This document shows, one piece after another, positions 35,096 through 42,429 of a stretch of 64,000 nt of DNA. The notes beneath the pieces were generated by a model. It was not told the DNA's origin, made no database searches, and was given only the letters and a program-made list of their open reading frames with translations. The stretch spans positions 1 to 64,000 of the forward strand of contig NZ_CALXKQ010000005.1 in the NCBI RefSeq assembly GCF_944388875.1, given 5' to 3'. The DNA comes from an uncultured Brachyspira sp. GTDB lineage: Bacteria > Spirochaetota > Brachyspiria > Brachyspirales > Brachyspiraceae. A program made the translations under genes and the position numbers. Position 1 is the first letter of the stretch. The number at the start of each line of letters is the position of its first letter.

Positions 35096-35551
35096 TTAAT
35101 TATTTTTCAAATTATCTGTAAAACCGTATATATTAAAGTATCTAACTTCAATATCTTCTATATCATCATCTATATTCCTTAATGTAAATTTTAAATTAAG
35201 TCCCATTAAATAATTATTATTTAAGGCAATATATCTCTCTTTTTTATTATCATCCTTACTTGAATAATCATATATAATCATATTAACATCTATATGAACA
35301 TCTGAAATAACATAACCTTCTTCAAAAATTTCTGTTGTAATAAGAGTATAATCGCTTAAATATTCATATTCTGCAGATGCCGTACTAGGATAAAGCTGCT
35401 TCATTATAGAGTCCAAATAATTTTCTACACCATCTTTTATAGCAATCTCAATATTTTTATCTTTATAAACTTTATCCCTAACCTGCTCCTTAGTCATTCT
35501 TGAATTGTAATTTCCTAAATCATGTACATTAAAATTTTCTAAAGTTCCCAT
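35096..35551 (-). CDS. Protein of unknown function, 151 residues
   Basis: I do not recognise this protein. It is soluble and acidic, without signal peptide or membrane segment. The middle is beta-rich (YTLITTEIFEEGYVISDVHI, then DVNMIIYDYSS) and the end is hydrophilic. AGGAG lies 6 bases before the ATG, so it is probably a real gene. It is convergent with the agmatinase-family gene and divergent from hisB. Confidence 0.7.
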   Translation of the reverse strand: MGTLENFNVHDLGNYNSRMTKEQVRDKVYKDKNIEIAIKDGVENYLDSIMKQLYPSTASAEYEYLSDYTLITTEIFEEGYVISDVHIDVNMIIYDYSSKDDNKKERYIALNNNYLMGLNLKFTLRNIDDDIEDIEVRYFNIYGFTDNLKNN

Positions 35552-35608
35552 TATTAACTCCTAATATAATAATTATATATCAAATCTATAAAACTTTATA
35601 TATAGATA

Positions 35609-35637
35609 TTGAAAAAAAATTAAAGCATCATTATATT
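35609..35637 (+). promoter_or_regulatory. Promoter of hisB
   Basis: TTGAAA (35609-35614), 17 bases, TATATT (35632-35637). Confidence 0.6.
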
Positions 35638-35675
35638 ATATAATAAATAATATTATTTTAGGAGATTAAAATAAA

Positions 35676-36272
35676 ATGAGAACTTCACATATTGAAAGAG
35701 ATACAAAAGAAACAAAAATCAAAATTGAATTAAATATAGATGGAACAGGTAAATATGAGAATAATACACATATCGGTTTTTTTAATCACATGCTTGATTT
35801 ATTTGCAAAACATGGAAGATTCGATTTAAATACGGAATGCTTTGGAGATATAGAGGTGGATTATCATCATTCTGTTGAGGATGTGGGAATAGTTTTGGGA
35901 AAATGTTTTTCTGAGGCTTTAGGAGATATGAAAGGTATAAAAAGATACGGCAATTTCTGCATGCCTATGTGTGAGGCTTTAACATTGGCTGCTGTTGATA
36001 TATGCGGCAGAAGTCATTTAGTTTTTGAAAGCGATTTAAAACATGAAAAAGTCGGAGATTTTGATACGGAGCTTGTAAAAGAATTTTTTACTGCTTTTGT
36101 AAACTCTATGAATATAACTTTGCATATAAAAACTTTTCATGGAGAAAATACTCACCATATAATAGAATCTATTTTTAAAGGAGTGGCACGTGCTTTGGCT
36201 CAGGCTTGTGAAATAGATGAAAGATATAAGGATGAAGTATTATCAACAAAAGGAATGATTGAAAATAATTAA
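35676..36272 (+). CDS. hisB: Imidazoleglycerol-phosphate dehydratase HisB
   Basis: A 198-residue monofunctional HisB that carries out the sixth step of histidine biosynthesis. The two metal-binding motifs are visible: VDYHHSVEDVGI in the middle and GENTHHIIESIFKG near the C-terminus. GFFNHMLDLFAKHGRFDL is another conserved segment. It lacks the phosphatase domain of the E. coli fusion. Length is standard. AGGAG lies 11 bases before the ATG. hisH follows 73 bases later from its own promoter. The other his genes are not in this window. Confidence 0.96.
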   Translation: MRTSHIERDTKETKIKIELNIDGTGKYENNTHIGFFNHMLDLFAKHGRFDLNTECFGDIEVDYHHSVEDVGIVLGKCFSEALGDMKGIKRYGNFCMPMCEALTLAAVDICGRSHLVFESDLKHEKVGDFDTELVKEFFTAFVNSMNITLHIKTFHGENTHHIIESIFKGVARALAQACEIDERYKDEVLSTKGMIENN

Positions 36273-36278
36273 TAGATT

Positions 36279-36307
36279 TTGACTTTTATATTTTATTTCA
36301 GTATAAT
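36279..36307 (+). promoter_or_regulatory. Promoter of hisH
   Basis: TTGACT (36279-36284), exactly 17 bases, TATAAT (36302-36307). It lies just after the hisB stop codon. Confidence 0.75.
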
Positions 36308-36345
36308 AGCTTAAATAGATTTTAATTAACAATTAGGACATTAAT

Positions 36346-36969
36346 ATGACAGCTATAATAGATTACGGAGTTGGAAATTTATTTTCACTTATGTCATCAC
36401 TTGAATATGTTGGAATAAATACCAAACTTACAGATGATGAAAAAATTATAAAAAATGCTGATTCAATTATACTTCCTGGGGTAGGAGCTTTCAGGGATGC
36501 CATAGAAAAATTAGAGAAAAGAAATAACGGAGTTCTTAAAAACACTATAATAGATGAAGCTAAAAATGGAAAATTAATTCTAGGTATATGTTTAGGTATG
36601 CAGATGTTTTTTGATAAAAGCTATGAATATGGTGAATATAACGGACTTGGTTTAATAAAAGGAAGCATTTGTCCTATAGATAAGGATTTAAAAAATAAAT
36701 CTCTAAAAGTGCCTCATATGGGATGGAATAATTTAAATATCAAAAAAGAAGATAAATTATTCAAATACATTAATAGTATGGAATACGTTTATTTCGTTCA
36801 TTCATATTATGGAAAATACTGTGAAGAAAGCATAATAGCAGACAGCGAATATGAAATAAATATACCTGCTGTAGTAAAAAATGATAATGTATACGGCATA
36901 CAATTCCACCCTGAAAAAAGCGGAAGTACTGGTCTTAATATATTAAAAGGCTTTAAAGAATTAATATAA
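36346..36969 (+). CDS. hisH: Imidazole glycerol phosphate synthase subunit HisH
   Basis: A 207-residue class I glutamine amidotransferase that supplies ammonia to HisF. The nucleophile cysteine sits in GICLGMQMFF; the histidine and glutamate of the triad are in GIQFHPEKSGSTG. The N-terminal AIIDYGVGNLFSL is typical. GGAC lies 6 bases before the ATG. The gene has a strong promoter of its own and a terminator directly after it. hisF, its obligate partner, is not adjacent and must lie elsewhere. Confidence 0.96.
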   Translation: MTAIIDYGVGNLFSLMSSLEYVGINTKLTDDEKIIKNADSIILPGVGAFRDAIEKLEKRNNGVLKNTIIDEAKNGKLILGICLGMQMFFDKSYEYGEYNGLGLIKGSICPIDKDLKNKSLKVPHMGWNNLNIKKEDKLFKYINSMEYVYFVHSYYGKYCEESIIADSEYEINIPAVVKNDNVYGIQFHPEKSGSTGLNILKGFKELI

Positions 36970-36980
36970 TAAAATAATAA

Positions 36981-37011
36981 AAAAGAGCAGAGATTATAAT
37001 TCTGCTCTTTT
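36981..37011. terminator. Bidirectional terminator
   Basis: AAAAGAGCAGA (36981-36991) and TCTGCTCTTTT (37001-37011), perfect 11-bp stem with A and T runs on the two sides. It serves hisH (plus) and the GlpA/D-like gene (minus). Confidence 0.85.
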
Positions 37012-37026
37012 ATAGTTTTTATAATA

Positions 37027-38577
37027 TTAAAATAGTGAAACTCTAGCCCTCTTTATTTCTGTTCTGTATCTTTTTATTTCCCATTCAAGTCTTTCTTTAC
37101 TCCAGCCTAAAATATTAGCCATCTCTTCTGCAATATGTTCAGCTATCAATGTTCCGCAGTCATTTTCAGTCAATATAAATCTTAATCTTCTCATCATAAT
37201 ATCATCTAAATGAACAGCATGTTCAACTTCTACAAAATACTTTATTAACCCCCTATTGATTCTATAATCAAGACCAACTTCAACAAGTAAAGAAGAATCA
37301 TTTTTGCAAAAATCATTAAGGCGTAACACCAAATCAACAGAGCCGTAATAATCTATTAAAAATTTCACAATGCCGTCATTAAGCACCCATTCAATGTTCC
37401 TTTCTAATTTATTTGTCATTATTTTTTGATTGCTGAACCATTTATAAGGCTTTCCGTACATCTTTATTAAAGTCTTAACTGCAACTAAAGACGAAGTTGT
37501 AAAATTACCGCCTTCAACCAAAAATAACCTATAATTAGGGTGAGCATGTATTCTTATATCTGAAGGATTTACAGGCATCATACCAGACTGAGTGGTTACT
37601 ATATGATTTTTATTAACTATAGAACTAAAATACGTATTATAAACATCAAGCAAATACTCAGCCTCATCGCTTGCCGCATATATGCAGTCCAAATCTGAAT
37701 TATATTTTTTTATAGTAGGACCTATTATCGTTGTATTTTTCCAACGCATTAAAAAAACATTAGGTCTTGATTTTATCTTAGGAAGCACAACTGCCTTATT
37801 AATATGAATAGCATCGCTGTCAATAATTAAATGAGTACCTTTGACATAAGAAACCCTATTCTCAAAATATCCATTAGGAACTAAAGAGCTAATCTTATTT
37901 CCCCAAGCTCCAGCAGCTATAAGTATAGTTTTAGCAGAAGCAGTATAAATTTTTTTAGTAACATTATCACTGAATACAACATTTTGTATCTCTTTTTGAT
38001 TATATTCAAATGCTTTTACCTCTGCATAATTCAGTATATCAGCACCATAACTCTCAGCCTTTAAAAGTATTTCCATAACATATCTAGAATCATCTAGTAA
38101 ACCTTCGTTATACTCTATAGAAGCTATTACATCATTATTAATTAAGTCTGGCAGACATTCTAAAGTGGAATTTCTGCTGTGAGAAACATGCCTTTTGGTT
38201 TTTCCGAATAATGATAATACATCATATAAGGAAGCTTTAATTTCTTCTCTAAATATTCCGCTTCCTCCATGATCATATATAGGATTTACAATTCCAAATG
38301 AACCAAAAGAACTTTTATACATTAGATTATTTCTTTCTTTAACTTTAAAAGCGGTAGATATAATATTCCTGCTGTTCATATCATTGAATCCGCCCGTAAG
38401 CATCTTAGAAGTACGCGAAGAAGCACCGTAAGAAAAGTCATGTTTTTCTAAAAGAAGTGTTGAAATTCCTACACGTGATGTTTTTAATGCCACTGTAGCA
38501 CCTATAACACCTCCGCCTATAATAATGATATCGTAATTTTTATCATTATGGAGTATATCAGACCTTGTTCTTGCCAT
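37027..38577 (-). CDS. FAD-dependent glycerol-3-phosphate dehydrogenase, GlpA/GlpD-like
   Basis: A 516-residue flavoprotein of the GlpA/GlpD family that oxidises glycerol-3-phosphate to dihydroxyacetone phosphate at the membrane. The FAD-binding motif DIIIIGGGVIGATVALKTSR is at the N-terminus, followed by LLEKHDFSYGASSRTSKML, which is typical of the family. The C-terminal domain carries a helical region (EHIAEEMANILGWSKERLEW). The longest frame starts at 38607, but AGGAG lies 8 bases before ATG 38577, which gives MARTRSD; that start is used. It has its own promoter and follows the NuoG/F/E-like genes. Confidence 0.85.
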   Translation of the reverse strand: MARTRSDILHNDKNYDIIIIGGGVIGATVALKTSRVGISTLLLEKHDFSYGASSRTSKMLTGGFNDMNSRNIISTAFKVKERNNLMYKSSFGSFGIVNPIYDHGGSGIFREEIKASLYDVLSLFGKTKRHVSHSRNSTLECLPDLINNDVIASIEYNEGLLDDSRYVMEILLKAESYGADILNYAEVKAFEYNQKEIQNVVFSDNVTKKIYTASAKTILIAAGAWGNKISSLVPNGYFENRVSYVKGTHLIIDSDAIHINKAVVLPKIKSRPNVFLMRWKNTTIIGPTIKKYNSDLDCIYAASDEAEYLLDVYNTYFSSIVNKNHIVTTQSGMMPVNPSDIRIHAHPNYRLFLVEGGNFTTSSLVAVKTLIKMYGKPYKWFSNQKIMTNKLERNIEWVLNDGIVKFLIDYYGSVDLVLRLNDFCKNDSSLLVEVGLDYRINRGLIKYFVEVEHAVHLDDIMMRRLRFILTENDCGTLIAEHIAEEMANILGWSKERLEWEIKRYRTEIKRARVSLF

Positions 38578-38645
38578 AAATGAATCTCCTTTTATATAAA
38601 AACACAATAAAATTAATCTAATATATCATAAACCTTCTAGTATAT

Positions 38646-38674
38646 AGTATAGAACAAAATTTTTATAAATACAA
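38646..38674 (-). promoter_or_regulatory. Promoter of the GlpA/D-like gene
   Basis: The minus strand shows TTGTAT (38669-38674), exactly 17 bases, and TATACT (38646-38651). The -35 overlaps the end of the NuoG-like gene. Confidence 0.6.
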
Positions 38675-40045
38675 ATATTTTAACAAATCTCTTAAATTTA
38701 ATCTATTTTTATTAATCTTCAAAAATGAAGGCATTTCTTTTTTCTTTCCATGCCTGTCTATATAATGTCCGCTAAACTCTCCTAAACCTGATATTGGAAA
38801 AGCTAAATATGCATTATACGCCAATACAGAAAAACATGGACTAAATACTATATAATTTCCTTTATGCTTCTTGGAAAAAGATATTATTTCATCATTATTA
38901 TCATCCAAAACATCTCCTAGTATTATATATTTACTGTATTTATCATCATTAATATTAGCATCATAATCCTTATTTTTTAACTCTTTGATAGAAAAATCAT
39001 TAATATTTGTATAATTATCTCTTATAACTTCAGAATTTGTAGCCATTCTATTTTTTTTACAAATAATATTAAGTATACCGTTAGAATAAATCAATTCATC
39101 AAAAGCCTTAATATCCTCTATAGGATACATGCTCGAATATATACCCAAACATGAATCAATATCTATATCCTCCATAAATTTTAGGTACATATCTTTAGCA
39201 TCTTTAAAATTACACTGAATACCATTATTTAAAGGAAGCTCAAATGTATTATTTGAATAATAATCCATTTTTCTTCCGTAATCGCATAATCCGTACTTTT
39301 TACCAAAAGGAGAAGAAATATCCTTTATACTGTTATTAATATATATATAATCGGCATCGCATAAACTATTGCATCCTATACAAAAACTTCTTATGCTTTT
39401 AGGTTTGCTTAAATCATCTTTTATTTTATCGTCTATAGGTCTTACTGCATAAAATACATGAGTAGGACAAAAATCTGCTATCATAGAACTATAACCGCAT
39501 ATAGTTTTATAATCTTCGCATATTCCGCAGCTGATACATCTGTCATAATCTGCCTTAATATATTCAGGCAAACCTATATTTGATATAATACTTTTTATTT
39601 CATCTATATTGATATTATCAGCAGATGCATTTTCTGATGCTTCTATAGAAATATTATAAATATCTAAATATTTTTTTAATCTGCAAATATAATCAGCATC
39701 GCAGCTTTCACATATAGGCTTATGCATATAAAGTATTGAATTTAATAATGCCGTTCTGTATTTTATTATATCCTCATCATTATTATTTAATACGCTCATG
39801 CCGTTTTCAACTATCTCATTGCATGCATATTTTAAACTATAGCTTTCCTCATTCTTTTTTTTTACCTTAACAACACATAATCTGCATCTAAGCAAATTAT
39901 TTTTTTCTTCAAAAGTATTAGTGCTGTTTATCTTGTATGAACATAAATGCGGTACATCTATATTGGCGTATGATAAAGCCTGTAATATAGTATATCCTCT
40001 TTGGGCAGAAACTGTTTTTCCATCTGCAGTAAATTTTATTATCAT
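38663..40045 (-). CDS. NuoG-like iron-sulfur protein
   Basis: A 460-residue protein resembling the front part of NuoG/HoxU and NAD-reducing hydrogenase subunits. A [2Fe-2S] domain (about 1-90) has cysteines at the HLC, CRLC and YAC positions. A His-Cys motif follows (HKPICESCDADYICRLKKY), then a CISCGIC cluster with later cysteines. A NuoG-type CIGCNSLCDADYIYI segment ends in GLCDYGR. The C-terminal 180 residues resemble only weakly the molybdopterin-like domain of NuoG. GGGGA precedes the ATG by 7 bases. Electron transfer between the partner genes is inferred; partner enzyme unknown. Confidence 0.75.
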   Translation of the reverse strand: MIIKFTADGKTVSAQRGYTILQALSYANIDVPHLCSYKINSTNTFEEKNNLLRCRLCVVKVKKKNEESYSLKYACNEIVENGMSVLNNNDEDIIKYRTALLNSILYMHKPICESCDADYICRLKKYLDIYNISIEASENASADNINIDEIKSIISNIGLPEYIKADYDRCISCGICEDYKTICGYSSMIADFCPTHVFYAVRPIDDKIKDDLSKPKSIRSFCIGCNSLCDADYIYINNSIKDISSPFGKKYGLCDYGRKMDYYSNNTFELPLNNGIQCNFKDAKDMYLKFMEDIDIDSCLGIYSSMYPIEDIKAFDELIYSNGILNIICKKNRMATNSEVIRDNYTNINDFSIKELKNKDYDANINDDKYSKYIILGDVLDDNNDEIISFSKKHKGNYIVFSPCFSVLAYNAYLAFPISGLGEFSGHYIDRHGKKKEMPSFLKINKNRLNLRDLLKYLYL

Positions 40046-40072
40046 AATAAAATCCCCAAAAATAATGATTTT

Positions 40073-41212
40073 TTATATAAAACTATACAAAGTTATCTTA
40101 TTTTCTACGGCATAAAGAAATTCATCTTTAAACATTTCTATAGTTGATAATATACAATGAGCTAAAGATTTTATATATAAACATGATGACATATTATGTA
40201 TCATTGCAGCAGTATCTTTTAAATTTGAATAATCACTAAAAATAGATTTCCCTAAAAGTATTCTATTGATATAATACTCGCATAAATCAAAACCATAATT
40301 ACAAGGCATGCATTTGCCGCATGATATACTTTTGGCAAATTTAACTATCTTTAATACAACCCTTATCATGCATCTGTCCTCTCTTATAAAGCATATACCG
40401 CCATTTCCAATAATTGTATTAAAGCTATAGTCTAAATTCATTTTTAAAAATGTATCAATATCCATAGGAGGATTTAAAAAACCATTTGTAAATACGCACT
40501 TTATACTGTAATCTTTATCAAAATTTCCTGCAGTTTTTACTATATCCTTAAATGATCTGCCAATTTCAAATTCATATATATCTGGTTCTTTAATATCTCC
40601 TGATAAAGACAGTATATATGTTCCTTTTATATCAGAAGAACCGCTCAGTTCTCCTATATGTGCTAAATATGTAAATTGAGCTATAGTTTCTAAATCAAAT
40701 ACATATTTTTTGCTTTCTAAATATGAAGGTGTTATTCTGATTTTTTTATCTTTATAATATGAATCTTCATCATATATAGAAATATTTATTTTATATTTAA
40801 AATCTGCATCTTCAAATTCAGCAATAGCCTTTAATAATATATCTTTTTCTTCTAAATAATAATCTTTTAATACTATATCTAAATTGCTTATATTAAGCAT
40901 CTTAGCTATGAATACTGAACCGTCTAAAATAAGATGAGGATTATTTTTTATTAAAAACTTATCTTTAAAAACTAAATAATCAAATGAACAGGCATTTATT
41001 AAAATATTATCTTCTTTTTTGCTGCCATTATCTTTTATTAATATTTCATATAGAGAATTCTGAAAAATATCCCTAGTAAATATAGGATAATTCTCAAGGT
41101 CTTTCAATATGCTTTCAACAAGCACTTCATTTATCAAATAATCCCCAAAATGATCTTTGTATAAACTAATATTATTGATACAATTTCGGGTATGCAGTAC
41201 AAACTCTTTCAT
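40073..41212 (-). CDS. Degenerate NuoF-like protein lacking NADH/FMN motifs
   Basis: A 379-residue protein alignable to NuoF/HoxF. The C-terminal [4Fe-4S] domain is intact (SISCGKCMPCNYGFDLCEYY, then a fourth Cys in NMSSCLY), and a central SLBB-like segment is present (LSLSGDIKEPDIYEFEIG). The N-terminal FMN/NADH domain is eroded: the GRGGAGFPTG loop is absent, and the NADEGEPG motif appears only as NACSFDYL, still followed by FKDKFLIKNNPHLILDG. It probably cannot bind NADH or FMN in the usual way. Its ATG overlaps the stop of the NuoE-like gene. The true function is unclear. Confidence 0.7.
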   Translation of the reverse strand: MKEFVLHTRNCINNISLYKDHFGDYLINEVLVESILKDLENYPIFTRDIFQNSLYEILIKDNGSKKEDNILINACSFDYLVFKDKFLIKNNPHLILDGSVFIAKMLNISNLDIVLKDYYLEEKDILLKAIAEFEDADFKYKINISIYDEDSYYKDKKIRITPSYLESKKYVFDLETIAQFTYLAHIGELSGSSDIKGTYILSLSGDIKEPDIYEFEIGRSFKDIVKTAGNFDKDYSIKCVFTNGFLNPPMDIDTFLKMNLDYSFNTIIGNGGICFIREDRCMIRVVLKIVKFAKSISCGKCMPCNYGFDLCEYYINRILLGKSIFSDYSNLKDTAAMIHNMSSCLYIKSLAHCILSTIEMFKDEFLYAVENKITLYSFI

Positions 41213-41478
41213 CTTTTTCTTACATGTACAGCTTCTATATACTTTATAATACTTTTATAAGACGATTTTGTACATTCCATACCATTAACAAGTACAGGCA
41301 CGGCATTACGGCAATCATGCATACATTCCATCTCTTTAAGCAGCATACCATCGGAAGACGGCACGCCTATTTCTAAGTCATAATGAGAACGAATAGCCTC
41401 TAAAAGAGCATAAGCACCATTCATAGAGCAATGAAGCCCCACACATACTTCTATAACAGTATTTACATTAACTGCCAT
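41209..41478 (-). CDS. NuoE-like thioredoxin-fold [2Fe-2S] protein
   Basis: An 89-residue protein equivalent to the C-terminal thioredoxin-like [2Fe-2S] domain of NuoE. The four cysteines appear as EVCVGLHC and ECMHDC, followed by NAVPVLVNGM. The N-terminal helical part of NuoE is missing. A TTG at 41493 lengthens the frame, but GGGAA lies properly before the ATG at 41478 (MAVNVNTVIEVC), so that start is used. It overlaps the NuoF-like gene by 4 bases (ATGA), so the two are coupled. It is the first of three genes of a reduced NuoEFG-like set. Confidence 0.8.
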   Translation of the reverse strand: MAVNVNTVIEVCVGLHCSMNGAYALLEAIRSHYDLEIGVPSSDGMLLKEMECMHDCRNAVPVLVNGMECTKSSYKSIIKYIEAVHVRKR

Positions 41479-41555
41479 AATATTCTTTCCCAATAAATAA
41501 CTATAAATTCAAGAGATGAAAACATTATATTGAGTATAATGTTATATAAAATATA

Positions 41556-41645
41556 TTATTTCTTTTTATGCCTATTTTTGCGTAAACGTTTTTTGCGTTT
41601 ATGCGTAGCCATCTTTTGACGAAGTCTTTTTCTTCCTGAAGGCAT
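41556..41645 (-). CDS. bS22/mS38-like (AURKAIP1/COX24) small basic ribosomal protein
   Basis: A 29-codon gene. The product begins MPSGRKRLRQKMATHKRKKR and continues as a Lys/Arg/His-rich tail, with no acidic residue. It matches the pattern of the short AURKAIP1/COX24 domain found in mitochondrial mS38 and in bacterial bS22-type small-subunit peptides. GGGAG lies 5 bases before the ATG, and a near-consensus promoter (41679-41707) drives it. The TAA is at 41556. It is too short for most open-frame screens. Ribosomal localisation is inferred from the family. Confidence 0.8.
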   Translation of the reverse strand: MPSGRKRLRQKMATHKRKKRLRKNRHKKK

Positions 41646-41678
41646 ATACACTCCCATTTTTATCTAATTTGAACATTC

Positions 41679-41707
41679 ATTATAACATTTTACATAAATA
41701 ATTTCAA
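41679..41707 (-). promoter_or_regulatory. Promoter of the bS22-like gene
   Basis: The minus strand shows TTGAAA (41702-41707), exactly 17 bases, and TATAAT (41679-41684). The -35 box lies inside the 20-bp palindrome shared with the divergent acetyltransferase promoter. Confidence 0.8.
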
Positions 41708-41721
41708 GTTTAAACTTGAAA
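41702..41721. promoter_or_regulatory. Perfect 20-bp palindrome covering two divergent -35 boxes
   Basis: TTTCAAGTTT (41702-41711) is followed immediately by its exact reverse complement (41712-41721). The left end is the -35 of the bS22-like promoter on the minus strand, and the right end is the -35 of the acetyltransferase promoter on the plus strand. A protein bound here would contact both promoters. It could be a regulator operator or simply two symmetric -35 elements. Confidence 0.65.
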
Positions 41722-41743
41722 AACTAATTTTTATTTTTATAAT
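41716..41743 (+). promoter_or_regulatory. Promoter of the O-acetyltransferase gene
   Basis: TTGAAA (41716-41721), 16 bases, TATAAT (41738-41743). AGGAGG follows about 10 bases before the ATG at 41767. Confidence 0.75.
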
Positions 41744-41766
41744 TATTATTAGGAGGGCAAATAGAA

Positions 41767-42366
41767 ATGAAAGAATTAGAAAAAATGATTAAAGGAATGG
41801 AGTATTACAGCTCAGATAAAGATTTAGAAAAAATGAGGAACAAGGCTAAGGATTTATGTCTTGAATATAATTTTTTAAAATCAAATCAGTCAAAGGAAAG
41901 AGAAGATATTATAAGAAAGTTATTCGGTAAAATAGGAAAAGATTTTTTTATTACAGCACCTTTTTATTGTGATTATGGATTTAATATAGAAACAGGAAAT
42001 AACTTTTATGTTAATCATAATTGTGTAATATTAGATTGTGCAAATGTGAAATTCGGAGATAATATTTTTATAGCACCAAACTGCGGTTTTTATACAGCAG
42101 GTCATCCTTTAGATATAGAAAGAAGAAACAGCTATATAGAATATGCTTACCCTATAACTATTGGGAATGATGTATGGATTGGTGCTAATACTATTGTTTT
42201 GGGCGGGGTAAAAATAGGAAACGGTGCTGTAATTGGTGCTGGAAGTGTTGTTGTAAAAGATATACCTGATAATGTAGTTGCTTTTGGAAATCCTTGCAAG
42301 GTGATTAGGGATATAACTGATAAAGATAGAGAAAAAAGCTTAAATTGGGAAAATATAAAAAAATAA
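41767..42366 (+). CDS. Maltose/galactoside O-acetyltransferase family
   Basis: A 199-residue left-handed beta-helix acetyltransferase of the LacA/Maa group. It transfers acetyl from acetyl-CoA to a sugar hydroxyl. The N-terminal helical segment (KELEKMIKGMEYYSSDKDLE) is family-typical. Hexapeptide repeats start near GNNFYVNHNCVILD and include NVWIG-like NDVWIGANTIVLGGVKIGNG; the catalytic histidine is in YTAGHPLD. AGGAGG gives a strong ribosome site. The substrate sugar is unknown. It is divergent from the bS22-like gene through the shared palindrome. Confidence 0.92.
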   Translation: MKELEKMIKGMEYYSSDKDLEKMRNKAKDLCLEYNFLKSNQSKEREDIIRKLFGKIGKDFFITAPFYCDYGFNIETGNNFYVNHNCVILDCANVKFGDNIFIAPNCGFYTAGHPLDIERRNSYIEYAYPITIGNDVWIGANTIVLGGVKIGNGAVIGAGSVVVKDIPDNVVAFGNPCKVIRDITDKDREKSLNWENIKK

Positions 42367-42400
42367 TCATAACAAATTGATTATGCTATGATTATTTTTT
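42362..42400 (+). terminator. Terminator after the acetyltransferase gene
   Basis: AATAATCATA (42362-42371) and TATGATTATT (42387-42396) form a stem that includes the stop codon and is followed by T residues. Confidence 0.6.
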
Positions 42401-42429
42401 AAAAAATTAAAATATATTTTGTTATTTAA

